Positions 1-8,260 of a DNA stretch of 64,000 nucleotides are shown piece by piece. The position numbers were made by a program, and so were the translations under genes. The notes under the pieces were generated by a model that ran no database searches, was not told where the DNA came from, and saw nothing but the letters and a program-made list of their open reading frames with translations. Each line of letters begins with the position of its first letter. The stretch's first letter is position 1. Origin of the DNA: Chitinophaga japonensis (lineage in GTDB: Bacteria > Bacteroidota > Bacteroidia > Chitinophagales > Chitinophagaceae); contig NZ_VLLG01000006.1 of assembly GCF_007830125.1 (NCBI RefSeq), positions 310,001-374,000 of the forward strand, in the 5' to 3' direction.

Positions 1-467
1 TGCCATTTGCACTGATTGGTGGCGCATATATGATCTGGTTCTGGGGTGTGAATCTCTCTGTTGCTGTAGCTGTGGGCTTTATTGCGCTATTTGGTATTGC
101 GGTGGAAACGGGAATTGTAATGGTGATCTACCTGAATGATGCCATGCAGCAGCTGGTGAAAGCAAAGGGCAATTCTTCGGCAACCATTACCAGAGAAGAT
201 TTACGGCAGTATGTAATACAGGGTGCCGCCAAACGTTTGCGCCCCAAGCTTATGACGGTTAGCGTAGCCCTCTTTGGGTTGGTGCCTGTGCTGTGGGCAA
301 CCGGCGTGGGTACAGATGTGATGAAGCCTATTGTGCTGCCGATGATTGGTGGCGTGCTTACCTCATCTACGCATATTTTGCTGGTAACGCCGCTCATCTT
401 TTTAATGACGAAAGAATATGAACTACGCAAGTATGGAAAATTGGAGATTCATGAAGTACATCACTAA
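1..467 (+). CDS. CusA-type heavy-metal efflux RND transporter, C-terminal fragment (5' end outside window)
   Basis: The reading frame is open from base 3 with no start codon in view, so this is the last ~154 residues of a pump that normally has about 1,040. The segment GFIALFGIAVETGIV is the transmembrane stretch that is conserved in heavy-metal RND pumps; the complete pump at 13947 has GFIALFGVAVLNGIV at the same place. The RLRPKLMT loop and the last two membrane helices follow, as expected for the end of the protein. The pump would sit in the inner membrane and drive metal export with the proton gradient. The TolC-like and two adaptor genes directly downstream complete a tripartite system; the surrounding CopB ATPase and multicopper oxidase make Cu(I)/Ag(I) the likely substrate (inference). 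Its stop overlaps the next start by 17 bases, indicating translational coupling. Confidence 0.93.
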   Translation, partial: PFALIGGAYMIWFWGVNLSVAVAVGFIALFGIAVETGIVMVIYLNDAMQQLVKAKGNSSATITREDLRQYVIQGAAKRLRPKLMTVSVALFGLVPVLWATGVGTDVMKPIVLPMIGGVLTSSTHILLVTPLIFLMTKEYELRKYGKLEIHEVHH

Positions 468-1701
468 GTATATATTATTTATCATGCTGTTTGCGCCGGC
501 AAAGCTGGTTGCCCAACAGGCGCCGGTGCTGCCGCTTGACAGCATCCTGCAAAGGATTGACCGGAACAATGTTTTGCTGCAATCATACGGCCTGAAGGCA
601 GAGGGCTATAAATACAGTGCAGATGCCGCTACCGCCTGGATGGCGCCCATGGTAGGGGTAGGAACTTTTATGACGCCTTATCCGGGGCAGATGATCATGC
701 CGGAACAAAGAGGAAGCTTGATGCTGCAGATAGAACAGGATATTCCGAATCCCGCCAAGCTGAATGCAAAGAAAAAGTACATCGCATCGCAGGGGAACAT
801 AGAAATGATCACTAGGGATGATACGCTGAATGATCTGAAAGCGCAGGCTAAGCGCCTTTATTATAACTGGATTATTGCCAGACAGCGTATTGCTGTATTG
901 CAGGAGAATGAGAAGATCATGGTGACAATGAAGAAAATAGAAGAAGTAAGGTATCCTTACAATCAATCTCAATTGAGCGGCGTGTATAGAGCCAGTGCAA
1001 AGATCGAGGATAACCGTAACATGATCCGCATGCAGGAAGGAACCATTGCAAAAGCAAGATCGTGGCTCAACAGTCTGATGAATGCGCCCGGTAACCAGGA
1101 GTTTGAGATAGATACAACTTATGAGCCGGTTTTCAGGATAGCGCCTTCTTATGATACAGCCTCCCTGGCGGCTGCCAGGAAAGATATAGCAAAGATGGAC
1201 GCAAGCATCCGCTCCATGCAGCTGAATATTGAGAGTATGAAGCGGGAGAAGAAACCTGATTTCCGTATCCGCTTTGATCACATGTACCCCCTGGATGCCG
1301 GGATGCTGAATGCATACAGCGCCATGGGTATGATTAGTATTCCCATTGCGCCATGGTCTTCAAAAATGTACAAATCAGGTATTAAGGCTATGCAATATAA
1401 TGTACAGGCCATGGAAAAGGAAAGAGCGGCCATGTTGCAGGAAACACAGGGGATGTTGTATGGTATGCAATATGAGATTCAAACCATGCAGCAGCGGATT
1501 GAAGCTATGGAAAAAAAGATCATTCCTTCCCTGCGGCAAACGTTGGATGCCAACTTTCTGAACTACCAGGAAAATAAACTGGCGCTGTCTTTTGTGATCG
1601 ATTCCTGGGAAGCGCTCACTATGATGCAGGCCACCGTGCTGGATGAAAAATTAAAACTTTATGAAATGATCGTGGATTATGAGAAACAATTATATCGTTA
1701 G
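451..1701 (+). CDS. TolC-family outer membrane efflux protein (CusC-like)
   Basis: 416 residues. I start at the ATG at 451, preceded by TTGGAGA, because it gives a clean signal peptide (MKYITKYILFIMLFAPAKLVAQ) that the earlier in-frame ATG at 418 would bury. The mature part is mostly long amphipathic helices with many Met, Gln and Lys residues, as in outer-membrane efflux proteins of the OEP/TolC family. It should form the periplasm-spanning channel for the RND pump upstream and the adaptors downstream. It overlaps both neighbours (17 bases upstream, 23 bases downstream), so the genes form one operon. The high Met content (for example QMIMPEQRGSLMLQ) is in keeping with a copper/silver system, but the substrate is inferred from context only. 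Confidence 0.9.
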   Translation: MKYITKYILFIMLFAPAKLVAQQAPVLPLDSILQRIDRNNVLLQSYGLKAEGYKYSADAATAWMAPMVGVGTFMTPYPGQMIMPEQRGSLMLQIEQDIPNPAKLNAKKKYIASQGNIEMITRDDTLNDLKAQAKRLYYNWIIARQRIAVLQENEKIMVTMKKIEEVRYPYNQSQLSGVYRASAKIEDNRNMIRMQEGTIAKARSWLNSLMNAPGNQEFEIDTTYEPVFRIAPSYDTASLAAARKDIAKMDASIRSMQLNIESMKREKKPDFRIRFDHMYPLDAGMLNAYSAMGMISIPIAPWSSKMYKSGIKAMQYNVQAMEKERAAMLQETQGMLYGMQYEIQTMQQRIEAMEKKIIPSLRQTLDANFLNYQENKLALSFVIDSWEALTMMQATVLDEKLKLYEMIVDYEKQLYR

Positions 1702-2989
1702 CATATTGTTGGGCTTGTTTATTGCTTTATCTGCTCTGACGGCCTGTAAGGGTAAAACCGATAAGGCATCGCATGCTGAACATAAAGCCGGAGAGCTATG
1801 GACCTGCCCTATGCACCCGCAAATAATACGGAATAAGCCGGGGAAATGCCCTATATGCGGTATGGACTTGGTGCCAAAAGGCAGCAATAAAGAACTGGTG
1901 CTGGATAGTGGTATTGTGATGCTAACTAAACCTGTTAATGCGCAGGTGATCGCTACCATTCCTGCTATTCAGGCAGAAACCGGTACCCGTATTTATGCTT
2001 CTGCCGTCAATGGGGTTATTACTTACGATACCCGTAACCAGACCAGCATTGCCAGCCGGGTGGGCGGCCGTGTTGAACGGCTGTTGATCAAATATAACTA
2101 CCAGCCGGTCAGGAAAGGCCAGTTGATCATGGAGGTCTATTCCCCTGATCTGGCTGCTGCACAGCGGGAGCTGCTATATGTAGCGCATAACAGTAATGAG
2201 CTGCTGGCAAGCGCAAAGCAGCGGTTATTGTTACTGGGTATGCAGCCGGCACAGATAGAACAGGTATTGAGAACGGGAAATGTTCTGTATCGCGTTCCTG
2301 TTTACAGTAACAGCGACGGCTATATCCTGGAAAAGTCTGCTGCAGTTCCTGCAGCGGTTCCAACCGCAATGCCGCCTTCTTCTGCAGCTGGCGGGGATGG
2401 AATGGGAAGTATGAGTGGAGGAGCATCGGCTGCCCCTGCTACTCCTGCCCCTATGGCGCCGGCAGCAGCGCCTGTACTGCTTAGAGAGGGACAGTATGTA
2501 AGTGCAGGCCAGTCACTTTTTACTATTTACCAGGCCAAAGCCCTGGTAGCGGAATTCGCTTTCCCCTCCCAACTGGCGGCCAGGATCAAACGTGGCCAGA
2601 AATTGCTGTTCTATCCTAATAATGACGAGAATGCTATGCAATCCGGCAGCATTGGCCTGGTAGAACCCGTTTTTCGTAATGGCCTGAACTTTACGCTGGC
2701 ACGGGTATACCTGGGAGATCATGGTTTCCAGGTAGGGCAATTGCAGACCGCCAATGTGCCGGTTGTTTATACAGAAGGCTGGTGGTTGCCGCGCAAGGCC
2801 GTCTGGCGACTGGGAAATAAATCTGTTGTCTTTAAGAAAGAAAAGGATGTTTATGTTCCCATGGCAGTGGAAACAGGTGTAGAGGCTAAAGATATGATAC
2901 AGGTAAATACGAATATCGACGGATGGAAAGTAGCTTCCAATGCTTATTACCTGGTGGATAGCGAGAGCTTTATTAAAACCAATAATTAA
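1679..2989 (+). CDS. RND efflux periplasmic adaptor with N-terminal heavy-metal-binding domain (CusB-like)
   Basis: 436 residues. The lipobox LTAC places the lipidated Cys at residue 23. Residues about 41-65 form a heavy-metal-binding domain (CPMHPQ then GKCPICGMDLVP, with Cys43, Met45, His46, Cys57, Cys60 and Met62 as likely ligands). The membrane-fusion-protein region follows: SRVGGRVERLLI and REGQYVSAGQSLF are the two halves of the lipoyl-like hairpin, joined by a helical hairpin. A Pro/Ala/Met/Gly/Ser-rich insert at residues about 221-266 splits the second half and is unusual for the family. The protein should link the inner-membrane pump to the TolC channel and may hand periplasmic Cu/Ag to the pump. 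It starts inside the TolC gene, so it is translationally coupled. Confidence 0.92.
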   Translation: MRNNYIVSILLGLFIALSALTACKGKTDKASHAEHKAGELWTCPMHPQIIRNKPGKCPICGMDLVPKGSNKELVLDSGIVMLTKPVNAQVIATIPAIQAETGTRIYASAVNGVITYDTRNQTSIASRVGGRVERLLIKYNYQPVRKGQLIMEVYSPDLAAAQRELLYVAHNSNELLASAKQRLLLLGMQPAQIEQVLRTGNVLYRVPVYSNSDGYILEKSAAVPAAVPTAMPPSSAAGGDGMGSMSGGASAAPATPAPMAPAAAPVLLREGQYVSAGQSLFTIYQAKALVAEFAFPSQLAARIKRGQKLLFYPNNDENAMQSGSIGLVEPVFRNGLNFTLARVYLGDHGFQVGQLQTANVPVVYTEGWWLPRKAVWRLGNKSVVFKKEKDVYVPMAVETGVEAKDMIQVNTNIDGWKVASNAYYLVDSESFIKTNN

Positions 2990-3005
2990 ATGCAACAATA
3001 CCGAT

Positions 3006-4226
3006 ATGGAAAGAAAAAATTTTTTAAAGACAGTTGCGTTTGCTTCGCTGGCGCCGGCACTGTTGCTGGCGGCCTGCAAGGATGCAGGAAAAAAAGAGGT
3101 GGCCGGTGAAAAGAAACAAACTTATACCTGCTCCATGCACCCGCAGATAGTACAGGATAAGCCGGGTACATGCCCTATATGCGGTATGAACCTGGTGCCT
3201 TTCGATAAGACCAATAAAGAGGCTGCCCTTACCCTCGGGGAAAGCCAGATTGTGCTTGCCAACGTTACTACTATGACAGTAGGCGCTGCTGGTGCTTTAT
3301 CCAACTTTAAGCGGCTGAATGGACGGCTGGTAACAGACCCAGAAAGAACGGCCGTTATTTCCAGCAGGGTACCGGGCCGCATTGAGGTGCTATATGTAAA
3401 GGAAACAGGCGTAAAGGTGAATAAAGGACAGCCTTTATATAAAATATATTCGGAACAACTGGCCTCCCTGCAACAGGAATACCTGCTGGCCGTTGCACAG
3501 GTAAAACAGTTCCCGGAGGATGCCCGCTTCAGGCAGATTGAAAAGGCTGCACGCCAGAAGCTGGTATTATATGATCAAAGCGACGCCCAGATTGCTCAAC
3601 TGGTGCAATCACAAAAGGTAGATCCTTATGTTACTTATCCGGCCACTGTCAGCGGAGTGGTGTCGGAGCTGACAGCAACTGAAGGGCAGTATGTAGCAGA
3701 GGGTGGAGCGGTGATGCGCCTGGAAGGATATAACCAGCTCTGGGTGGAAGCAGATGTTTATCCGGCAGAGGCATCAGCCATTCATGTTGGGCAACAGGTA
3801 AAGGTGATTGTTGCAGGTTGGGAAAATGAGCCGCAGACCATGACGGTTCAGTTTATAAATCCGGCACTGCAAAGCGGCAGCCAGTTGTTACAGGTACGCG
3901 GCGCCATACCTAACCCTGATAACCGCTGGCAGCCGGGATTGCAGGCTAATGTGCTGTTACCGGTTAAAAGTAAGGGAAATGTGTTAAGCCTGCCTGTGGA
4001 TGCTGTGATCAGGGATGGTAAGGGTGCGCATGTATGGGTTGAGAAAGCCCGTGGAAAATTTGAACCGCGTATGGTAAGCACCGGTATGGAAGATTTTGAT
4101 TCAGTTGAAATTACGGATGGAATAAAGGAAGGAGATAAAGTAGTAGTCACCGGTGCTTACTTACTGTATTCTGAATACATTCTTAAAAAAGGCTCAAACC
4201 CAATGGCAGGAATGCCGGGTATGTGA
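3006..4226 (+). CDS. Second RND efflux periplasmic adaptor with heavy-metal-binding domain (CusB-like)
   Basis: 406 residues from the ATG at 3006, which gives a lipoprotein signal ending LLLAAC (Cys24); in-frame codons upstream would overlap the preceding gene and add a non-signal leader. Residues about 40-64 repeat the heavy-metal-binding domain (CSMHPQ then GTCPICGMNLVP). The remainder is a regular HlyD/CusB-type adaptor: SSRVPGRIEVLYV and ATEGQYVAEGGAVM flank the alpha-hairpin, then a beta-barrel and a membrane-proximal domain with GDKVVVTGAYLL. It lacks the Pro/Ala/Met insert of the first adaptor. Two tandem adaptors next to one pump suggest either a mixed adaptor ring or a division of labour between capture and transport; this is inference. 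Confidence 0.92.
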   Translation: MERKNFLKTVAFASLAPALLLAACKDAGKKEVAGEKKQTYTCSMHPQIVQDKPGTCPICGMNLVPFDKTNKEAALTLGESQIVLANVTTMTVGAAGALSNFKRLNGRLVTDPERTAVISSRVPGRIEVLYVKETGVKVNKGQPLYKIYSEQLASLQQEYLLAVAQVKQFPEDARFRQIEKAARQKLVLYDQSDAQIAQLVQSQKVDPYVTYPATVSGVVSELTATEGQYVAEGGAVMRLEGYNQLWVEADVYPAEASAIHVGQQVKVIVAGWENEPQTMTVQFINPALQSGSQLLQVRGAIPNPDNRWQPGLQANVLLPVKSKGNVLSLPVDAVIRDGKGAHVWVEKARGKFEPRMVSTGMEDFDSVEITDGIKEGDKVVVTGAYLLYSEYILKKGSNPMAGMPGM

Positions 4227-4275
4227 AGCCATGATCATTAAACCTTTTATCATTTTCAATAAAAATCTGAAACCA

Positions 4276-4839
4276 ATGAAACAATTCATGAAAGTAGCTG
4301 TTGTTCCGGTGTTGGCGCTTATTTTTCTGGCAGCTTGCAGTAATGTGAAAAAGAATAGTAGCACCATTGATACTACTGGCAATAATGAACATGATCAGAT
4401 GGCCATGGAGGAAAGCGCTGCTCCGGTAGCGGCTGTGCAATTGAAAGATGATAAGCTGAACGCTGTGTATCAGCATTATGCGCATCTGGCTGCTGCGCTC
4501 ATTAAAGGAGATGTGAAGGAAGCCCGGTTGGCAGGTAACGCCATAGAAACAGGCGCCAGGGAAGTGACCGGTGGGGAAGCTATTGGCAAAAGTGCTGCAA
4601 AGATCACAGCTACTGCTGATCTTGAGGAGCAGCGAACTGCTTTTTCAGCTTTGAGCAGTGATTTTATTTCCCTGATCAGGAAATCGGGAATGAGCAGTGG
4701 CCAGTTATACGTTGACTTCTGCCCTATGGCCATGAATGATAAAGGCGCTTTTTGGTTAAGCAGCAACAAAGCCATACAGAATCCTTATTTCGGGGAAAAG
4801 ATGATGACCTGCGGGGAAGTGAAAGAAACTATTCAATAA
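4276..4839 (+). CDS. DUF3347 lipoprotein
   Basis: 187 residues from the ATG at 4276, chosen because it begins the lipoprotein signal with lipobox FLAAC (Cys21). The C-terminal ~130 residues match DUF3347, a domain often found alone or attached to CusB-type adaptors in Bacteroidota metal clusters. Near the end it has YVDFCPMAMNDKGAFW and KMMTCGEVKE, giving a Cys/Met set (CPMAM, MMTC) that could bind Cu(I). The protein would be anchored in the periplasm or outer membrane. A second, divergent copy follows at 7044. Direct metal binding is inferred from motif and context; no function is established in the sequence itself. Confidence 0.85.
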   Translation: MKQFMKVAVVPVLALIFLAACSNVKKNSSTIDTTGNNEHDQMAMEESAAPVAAVQLKDDKLNAVYQHYAHLAAALIKGDVKEARLAGNAIETGAREVTGGEAIGKSAAKITATADLEEQRTAFSALSSDFISLIRKSGMSSGQLYVDFCPMAMNDKGAFWLSSNKAIQNPYFGEKMMTCGEVKETIQ

Positions 4840-4872
4840 TCATCGAATTTTCTGTCACCCTAAAAATTATAT

Positions 4873-6987
4873 ATGGAAGACCAGCACAGCCATCATGAAC
4901 ATCACGAACACCGGCATAAAACGCATACTGCCAAAAGTGGTAAGCCTGCCGGGCATGATCATGGGCACGGTGGCCATGATCACACAGCTATGAAAATGGC
5001 CGGCCCTGCGCATCATAAAGCGCATGACAGCATGAGCGGGCATGATGAGCATGCCGGTCACCATACGGAAAATTTTCTGAAGCGGTTCTGGATATGTCTG
5101 GTGGTCACCATTCCGGTCCTGCTGTTGTCACATATGATCCAGCAATGGTTGGGATTTAAGTTTACTTTCTCCGGCGATAAATACGTGTTGCTTGCCTTTA
5201 GCAGCTTCATTTATTTCTACGGTGGCCGGCCGTTCCTGGTGGGGCTGGTAAGGGAGCTGAAGTGGAAGAACCCCGGCATGATGACACTGGTGGCTGTGGC
5301 TATCACCGTTGCTTATGTTTATAGCGTAGCTGTGGTATTTGGCCTGCGGGGGATGGATTTTTTCTGGGAACTGGCTACCCTGATTGATATTATGCTGCTG
5401 GGCCACTGGCTGGAGATGAAGTCCCAGATGGCGGCTTCCCGTGCTTTGGAATCATTGGTTGCTTTACTGCCTGCCGTGGTGCATGTGGAGCGTAACGGGC
5501 AGATATCCGATGTGCCATTACAGGAGTTACAGAATAATGACGTGATCCTTGTTAAACCTGGAGAGAAGATCCCTGCCGATGGGATCATTCTGGAAGGCAG
5601 CTCAGATATCAATGAAAGCATGCTCACTGGAGAAAGCGTGCCGGTGAAAAAAGGGAAAGACGCTAAAGTGATCGGCGGCGCAGTAAACGGCGACGGGGCG
5701 CTGAAAGTACAGGTGACCGGCGCCGGAAAGGACAGTTATCTGAACAAGGTAATAAATATGGTCCAGTCTGCACAGGGGGCCAAATCCCGTACGCAGAACC
5801 TGGCTAACCAGGTGGCTAAATGGTTGACCATTGTTTCCATCAGCGTGGGGGCCATTACCTTTATTGTATGGCTCACAGCGGGCCAGGAACTATCCTTTGC
5901 CCTGGAAAGGATGGTAACGGTAATGGTCACCTCCTGTCCCCATGCCCTGGGTGTTGCTATTCCCCTGGTGGTAGCTATATCTACCACTTTATCTGCCGTA
6001 CATGGGTTACTCATCCGTAACCGTACCGCATTTGAGAACGCCCGTAAGCTCACCACCATTATCTTCGATAAAACAGGAACACTTACCAAGGGCTCACATG
6101 AAGTCCAGCGGGTCATTCCCCTGACAGATCAATACGGCGCTGATGAAATTTTGCAGTATGCAGCCGCGATCCAGCAAAATTCAGAGCATCATATAGCACA
6201 TGGTGTAATGAGGAAGCTGAAAGAAAAGAATCTTGCACTGTGGCCTTCTACTGATTTTAAATATATGCAGGGTGTTGGCGTTACCGGTACAGTAAATAGT
6301 AAAAGCGTGGTAGCTGCAGGGCCTAATTACTTTAAGCAGGAGGGTAAGCCGGCGCCTGCAATTCCGGCAGAGGTAGATCAGTCAACGGATACAGTGAATT
6401 TCGTATTGATAGATAATACACCGGCAGGTATCATCACACTCGCAGATAGCATACGTGAAACTGCTGCGGAAGCCATCGCCGATCTGAAAGCGATGGGTAT
6501 AAAGTCATTTCTTTTAACAGGCGATAATGAACAGGTGGCCGCTGCTGTAGCCGGGAAACTTAACATGGACGGTTATCTGGCCAATGTACTGCCACATGAA
6601 AAACAAAGCAAGGTGAAGGAGTTCCAGGATAAAGGGGAAGTGGTGGCTATGACCGGCGACGGCGTAAATGATGCACCGGCACTGGCAATGGCGGATGTAG
6701 GGATAGCGATTGGCTCCGGCACGGATGTGGCAGCAGAGACAGCAGACATAATATTGGTGAACAGCGATCCTAAAGATGTGGTGCAGATGATCTCTTTTGG
6801 AAGGGCCACTTATCGCAAGATGATCCAGAACCTGGTCTGGGCGGTAGGATATAATGTTATTGCCATTCCCCTGGCGGCAGGTATCCTGTTCCCCAGGTTC
6901 ATGCTCAACCCTGCCATGGGCGCCATCCTGATGAGCCTGAGCACCATTATTGTTGCCATTAACGCTAAGTTGTTAAGAGTAAAGTAA
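4873..6987 (+). CDS. copB: Copper-translocating P-type ATPase, CopB type (P1B-3)
   Basis: 704 residues. The N-terminus (residues 1-65) is a His-rich tail with no CxxC domain, as in CopB-type pumps. The core carries TGES (252-255), the membrane metal site CPH (355-357), DKTGT (399-403, phosphorylated Asp399), TGDN and GDGVND. CPH rather than CPC indicates the P1B-3/CopB class, associated with Cu(II)/Cu(I) or Ag(I) export across the inner membrane. The nucleotide-binding domain reads SEHHIAHG where most P1B-ATPases have a His-Pro pair (SEHP); this substitution is unusual. It lies between two DUF3347 lipoprotein genes in the copper array, and its exported copper could pass to periplasmic chaperones or to the multicopper oxidase downstream. 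Confidence 0.95.
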   Translation: MEDQHSHHEHHEHRHKTHTAKSGKPAGHDHGHGGHDHTAMKMAGPAHHKAHDSMSGHDEHAGHHTENFLKRFWICLVVTIPVLLLSHMIQQWLGFKFTFSGDKYVLLAFSSFIYFYGGRPFLVGLVRELKWKNPGMMTLVAVAITVAYVYSVAVVFGLRGMDFFWELATLIDIMLLGHWLEMKSQMAASRALESLVALLPAVVHVERNGQISDVPLQELQNNDVILVKPGEKIPADGIILEGSSDINESMLTGESVPVKKGKDAKVIGGAVNGDGALKVQVTGAGKDSYLNKVINMVQSAQGAKSRTQNLANQVAKWLTIVSISVGAITFIVWLTAGQELSFALERMVTVMVTSCPHALGVAIPLVVAISTTLSAVHGLLIRNRTAFENARKLTTIIFDKTGTLTKGSHEVQRVIPLTDQYGADEILQYAAAIQQNSEHHIAHGVMRKLKEKNLALWPSTDFKYMQGVGVTGTVNSKSVVAAGPNYFKQEGKPAPAIPAEVDQSTDTVNFVLIDNTPAGIITLADSIRETAAEAIADLKAMGIKSFLLTGDNEQVAAAVAGKLNMDGYLANVLPHEKQSKVKEFQDKGEVVAMTGDGVNDAPALAMADVGIAIGSGTDVAAETADIILVNSDPKDVVQMISFGRATYRKMIQNLVWAVGYNVIAIPLAAGILFPRFMLNPAMGAILMSLSTIIVAINAKLLRVK

Positions 6988-7043
6988 AATTCAAATAAAA
7001 TAGCCTAAACACCAATTTCTTTAAACATTCAAAAAACAGAAAA

Positions 7044-7676
7044 ATGAAAAAGATCATTATCGGCGCTTTAGTTATTGCCACCATTACTTTTGCCGCCTGC
7101 AACAGCGGCAATAAATCTCATGAAGGGCATGAGCAGGATACTGCTGCCATGGCCGGTGAAGCCATGCAACAGGAAGCACCTGCGGGTGATAGCGCAATAG
7201 CCGAAGTGAAACCTCAGTTTGCAAACGTAGATGCTAAGGTGGCCGCTTCCTTAAAGCCTGTTATTGACCATTACCTGCATATTAAAAATGGCCTGGCAGG
7301 AGATAATTCTGCTGAAGCGGCCAGTGGTGGAGAAGAAATGGCTGAAGCAATGGGAAAAGTTGATAAATCTGCCATGACACCAGAGCAGCAGAAGTTATAT
7401 ACTGAAAATGAAGACGACCTGAAAGAACATGCAGAGCATATCGGTAAGAACAAAGGTAATATTGAACATCAGCGGGAGCACTTCGTTGAGATGAGCGAAG
7501 ACGTATATGCGCTGGTGAAAGCATTCGGCGGCGGGCAGGCTTTATACCATGATCATTGCCCGATGGCAAATAATAATAAAGGAGCTTTCTGGTTGAGCGA
7601 AACAAAAGAGATAAAGAATCCGTATCTCGGCAGTAAAATGCCTACCTGTGGTACTGCTAAGGAGGTGATCCAATAG
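7044..7676 (+). CDS. DUF3347 lipoprotein (second copy)
   Basis: 210 residues with lipobox TFAAC (Cys19). A His/Met/acidic linker follows (HEGHEQDTAAMAGEAMQQE), then a helical DUF3347 domain. The C-terminus has YHDHCPMANNNKGAFW and KMPTCGTAKEVIQ, closely parallel to the copy at 4276 (CPMAMNDKGAFW and KMMTCGEVKETIQ), so the two genes are paralogues flanking copB. The extra His residues before CPM (YHDHC) add possible copper ligands. A periplasmic copper-buffering or delivery role is plausible but inferred. Confidence 0.84.
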   Translation: MKKIIIGALVIATITFAACNSGNKSHEGHEQDTAAMAGEAMQQEAPAGDSAIAEVKPQFANVDAKVAASLKPVIDHYLHIKNGLAGDNSAEAASGGEEMAEAMGKVDKSAMTPEQQKLYTENEDDLKEHAEHIGKNKGNIEHQREHFVEMSEDVYALVKAFGGGQALYHDHCPMANNNKGAFWLSETKEIKNPYLGSKMPTCGTAKEVIQ

Positions 7677-7703
7677 TTGATTGTTTATAGAATGGTAAAC
7701 ACG

Positions 7704-7755
7704 CTTTCCGCAAATGAGCGGCTATCTGACAACAGATCCGTTTGTTTGCGGAAAG
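7704..7755. repeat. Nested inverted repeat between DUF3347 and haem-binding genes
   Basis: CTTTCCGCAAA (7704-7714) and TTTGCGGAAAG (7745-7755) are perfect 11-base inverted arms around a 30-base centre. The centre holds a second hairpin, ATCTG-acaa-CAGAT (7724-7737). There is no T-run afterwards, so it is not a standard intrinsic terminator, though it could stabilise or attenuate the transcript. It ends 19 bases before the next start codon. Confidence 0.6.
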
Positions 7756-7774
7756 TACCGCTTTAATTTATTGT

Positions 7775-8248
7775 ATGCGAAAATCCAGAATTGTTTTTCT
7801 TTCCTTGCTGATCATTTTTGCTTTAATACAGTTTATCCGCCCGTCCAAAAACCAAAGCAGCAGCCAGGGTTTTCCTGATGATATTGCCAGGCTATACCCA
7901 ATGCCGCCGGACGTGCAAACAATATTGAAGACTGCTTGTTATGATTGTCATAGCAATAACACCCGGTATCCATGGTATATGAACATACAGCCGGCAGGAT
8001 GGTTTATGGCCGGCCATATCAGAGATGGTAAAAAGGAACTGAATTTTAACGAGTATGGCGCCTACTCATCCAAAAGACAACGTAGTAAACTGAAAGGGAT
8101 GAGGGAGCAGATAATGGAAGGAGAAATGCCGCTCAACTCCTATAGCCTGATGCATGCCGATGCGCGGTTAACAGCGGATCAGAAAGAACTGGTTACAAAA
8201 TGGATTGACACCACATTAACTTCTATAGAAGACAGAAATAAGAACTAA
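7775..8248 (+). CDS. Haem-binding domain protein with single CxxCH
   Basis: 157 residues from the ATG at 7775; an upstream in-frame TTG would add 11 residues overlapping the hairpin. An N-terminal hydrophobic segment (VFLSLLIIFALIQFI) acts as signal anchor. Residues 55-59 are CYDCH, a c-type haem attachment site, followed by NNTRYPWYMNIQPAGW, which is characteristic of the haem-binding domain family common in Bacteroidota. The family is thought to bind one haem covalently in the periplasm. It sits 12 bases before the multicopper oxidase, so it may be an electron-transfer or haem-redox partner of the copper oxidation step (inference). Confidence 0.85.
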   Translation: MRKSRIVFLSLLIIFALIQFIRPSKNQSSSQGFPDDIARLYPMPPDVQTILKTACYDCHSNNTRYPWYMNIQPAGWFMAGHIRDGKKELNFNEYGAYSSKRQRSKLKGMREQIMEGEMPLNSYSLMHADARLTADQKELVTKWIDTTLTSIEDRNKN

Positions 8249-8260
8249 ACCTGCAACTGT

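Noticed and set aside
418-450. Earlier start of the TolC-like gene
   Set aside because: It would place 11 residues ahead of a good signal peptide; ATG 451 with TTGGAGA upstream is better.
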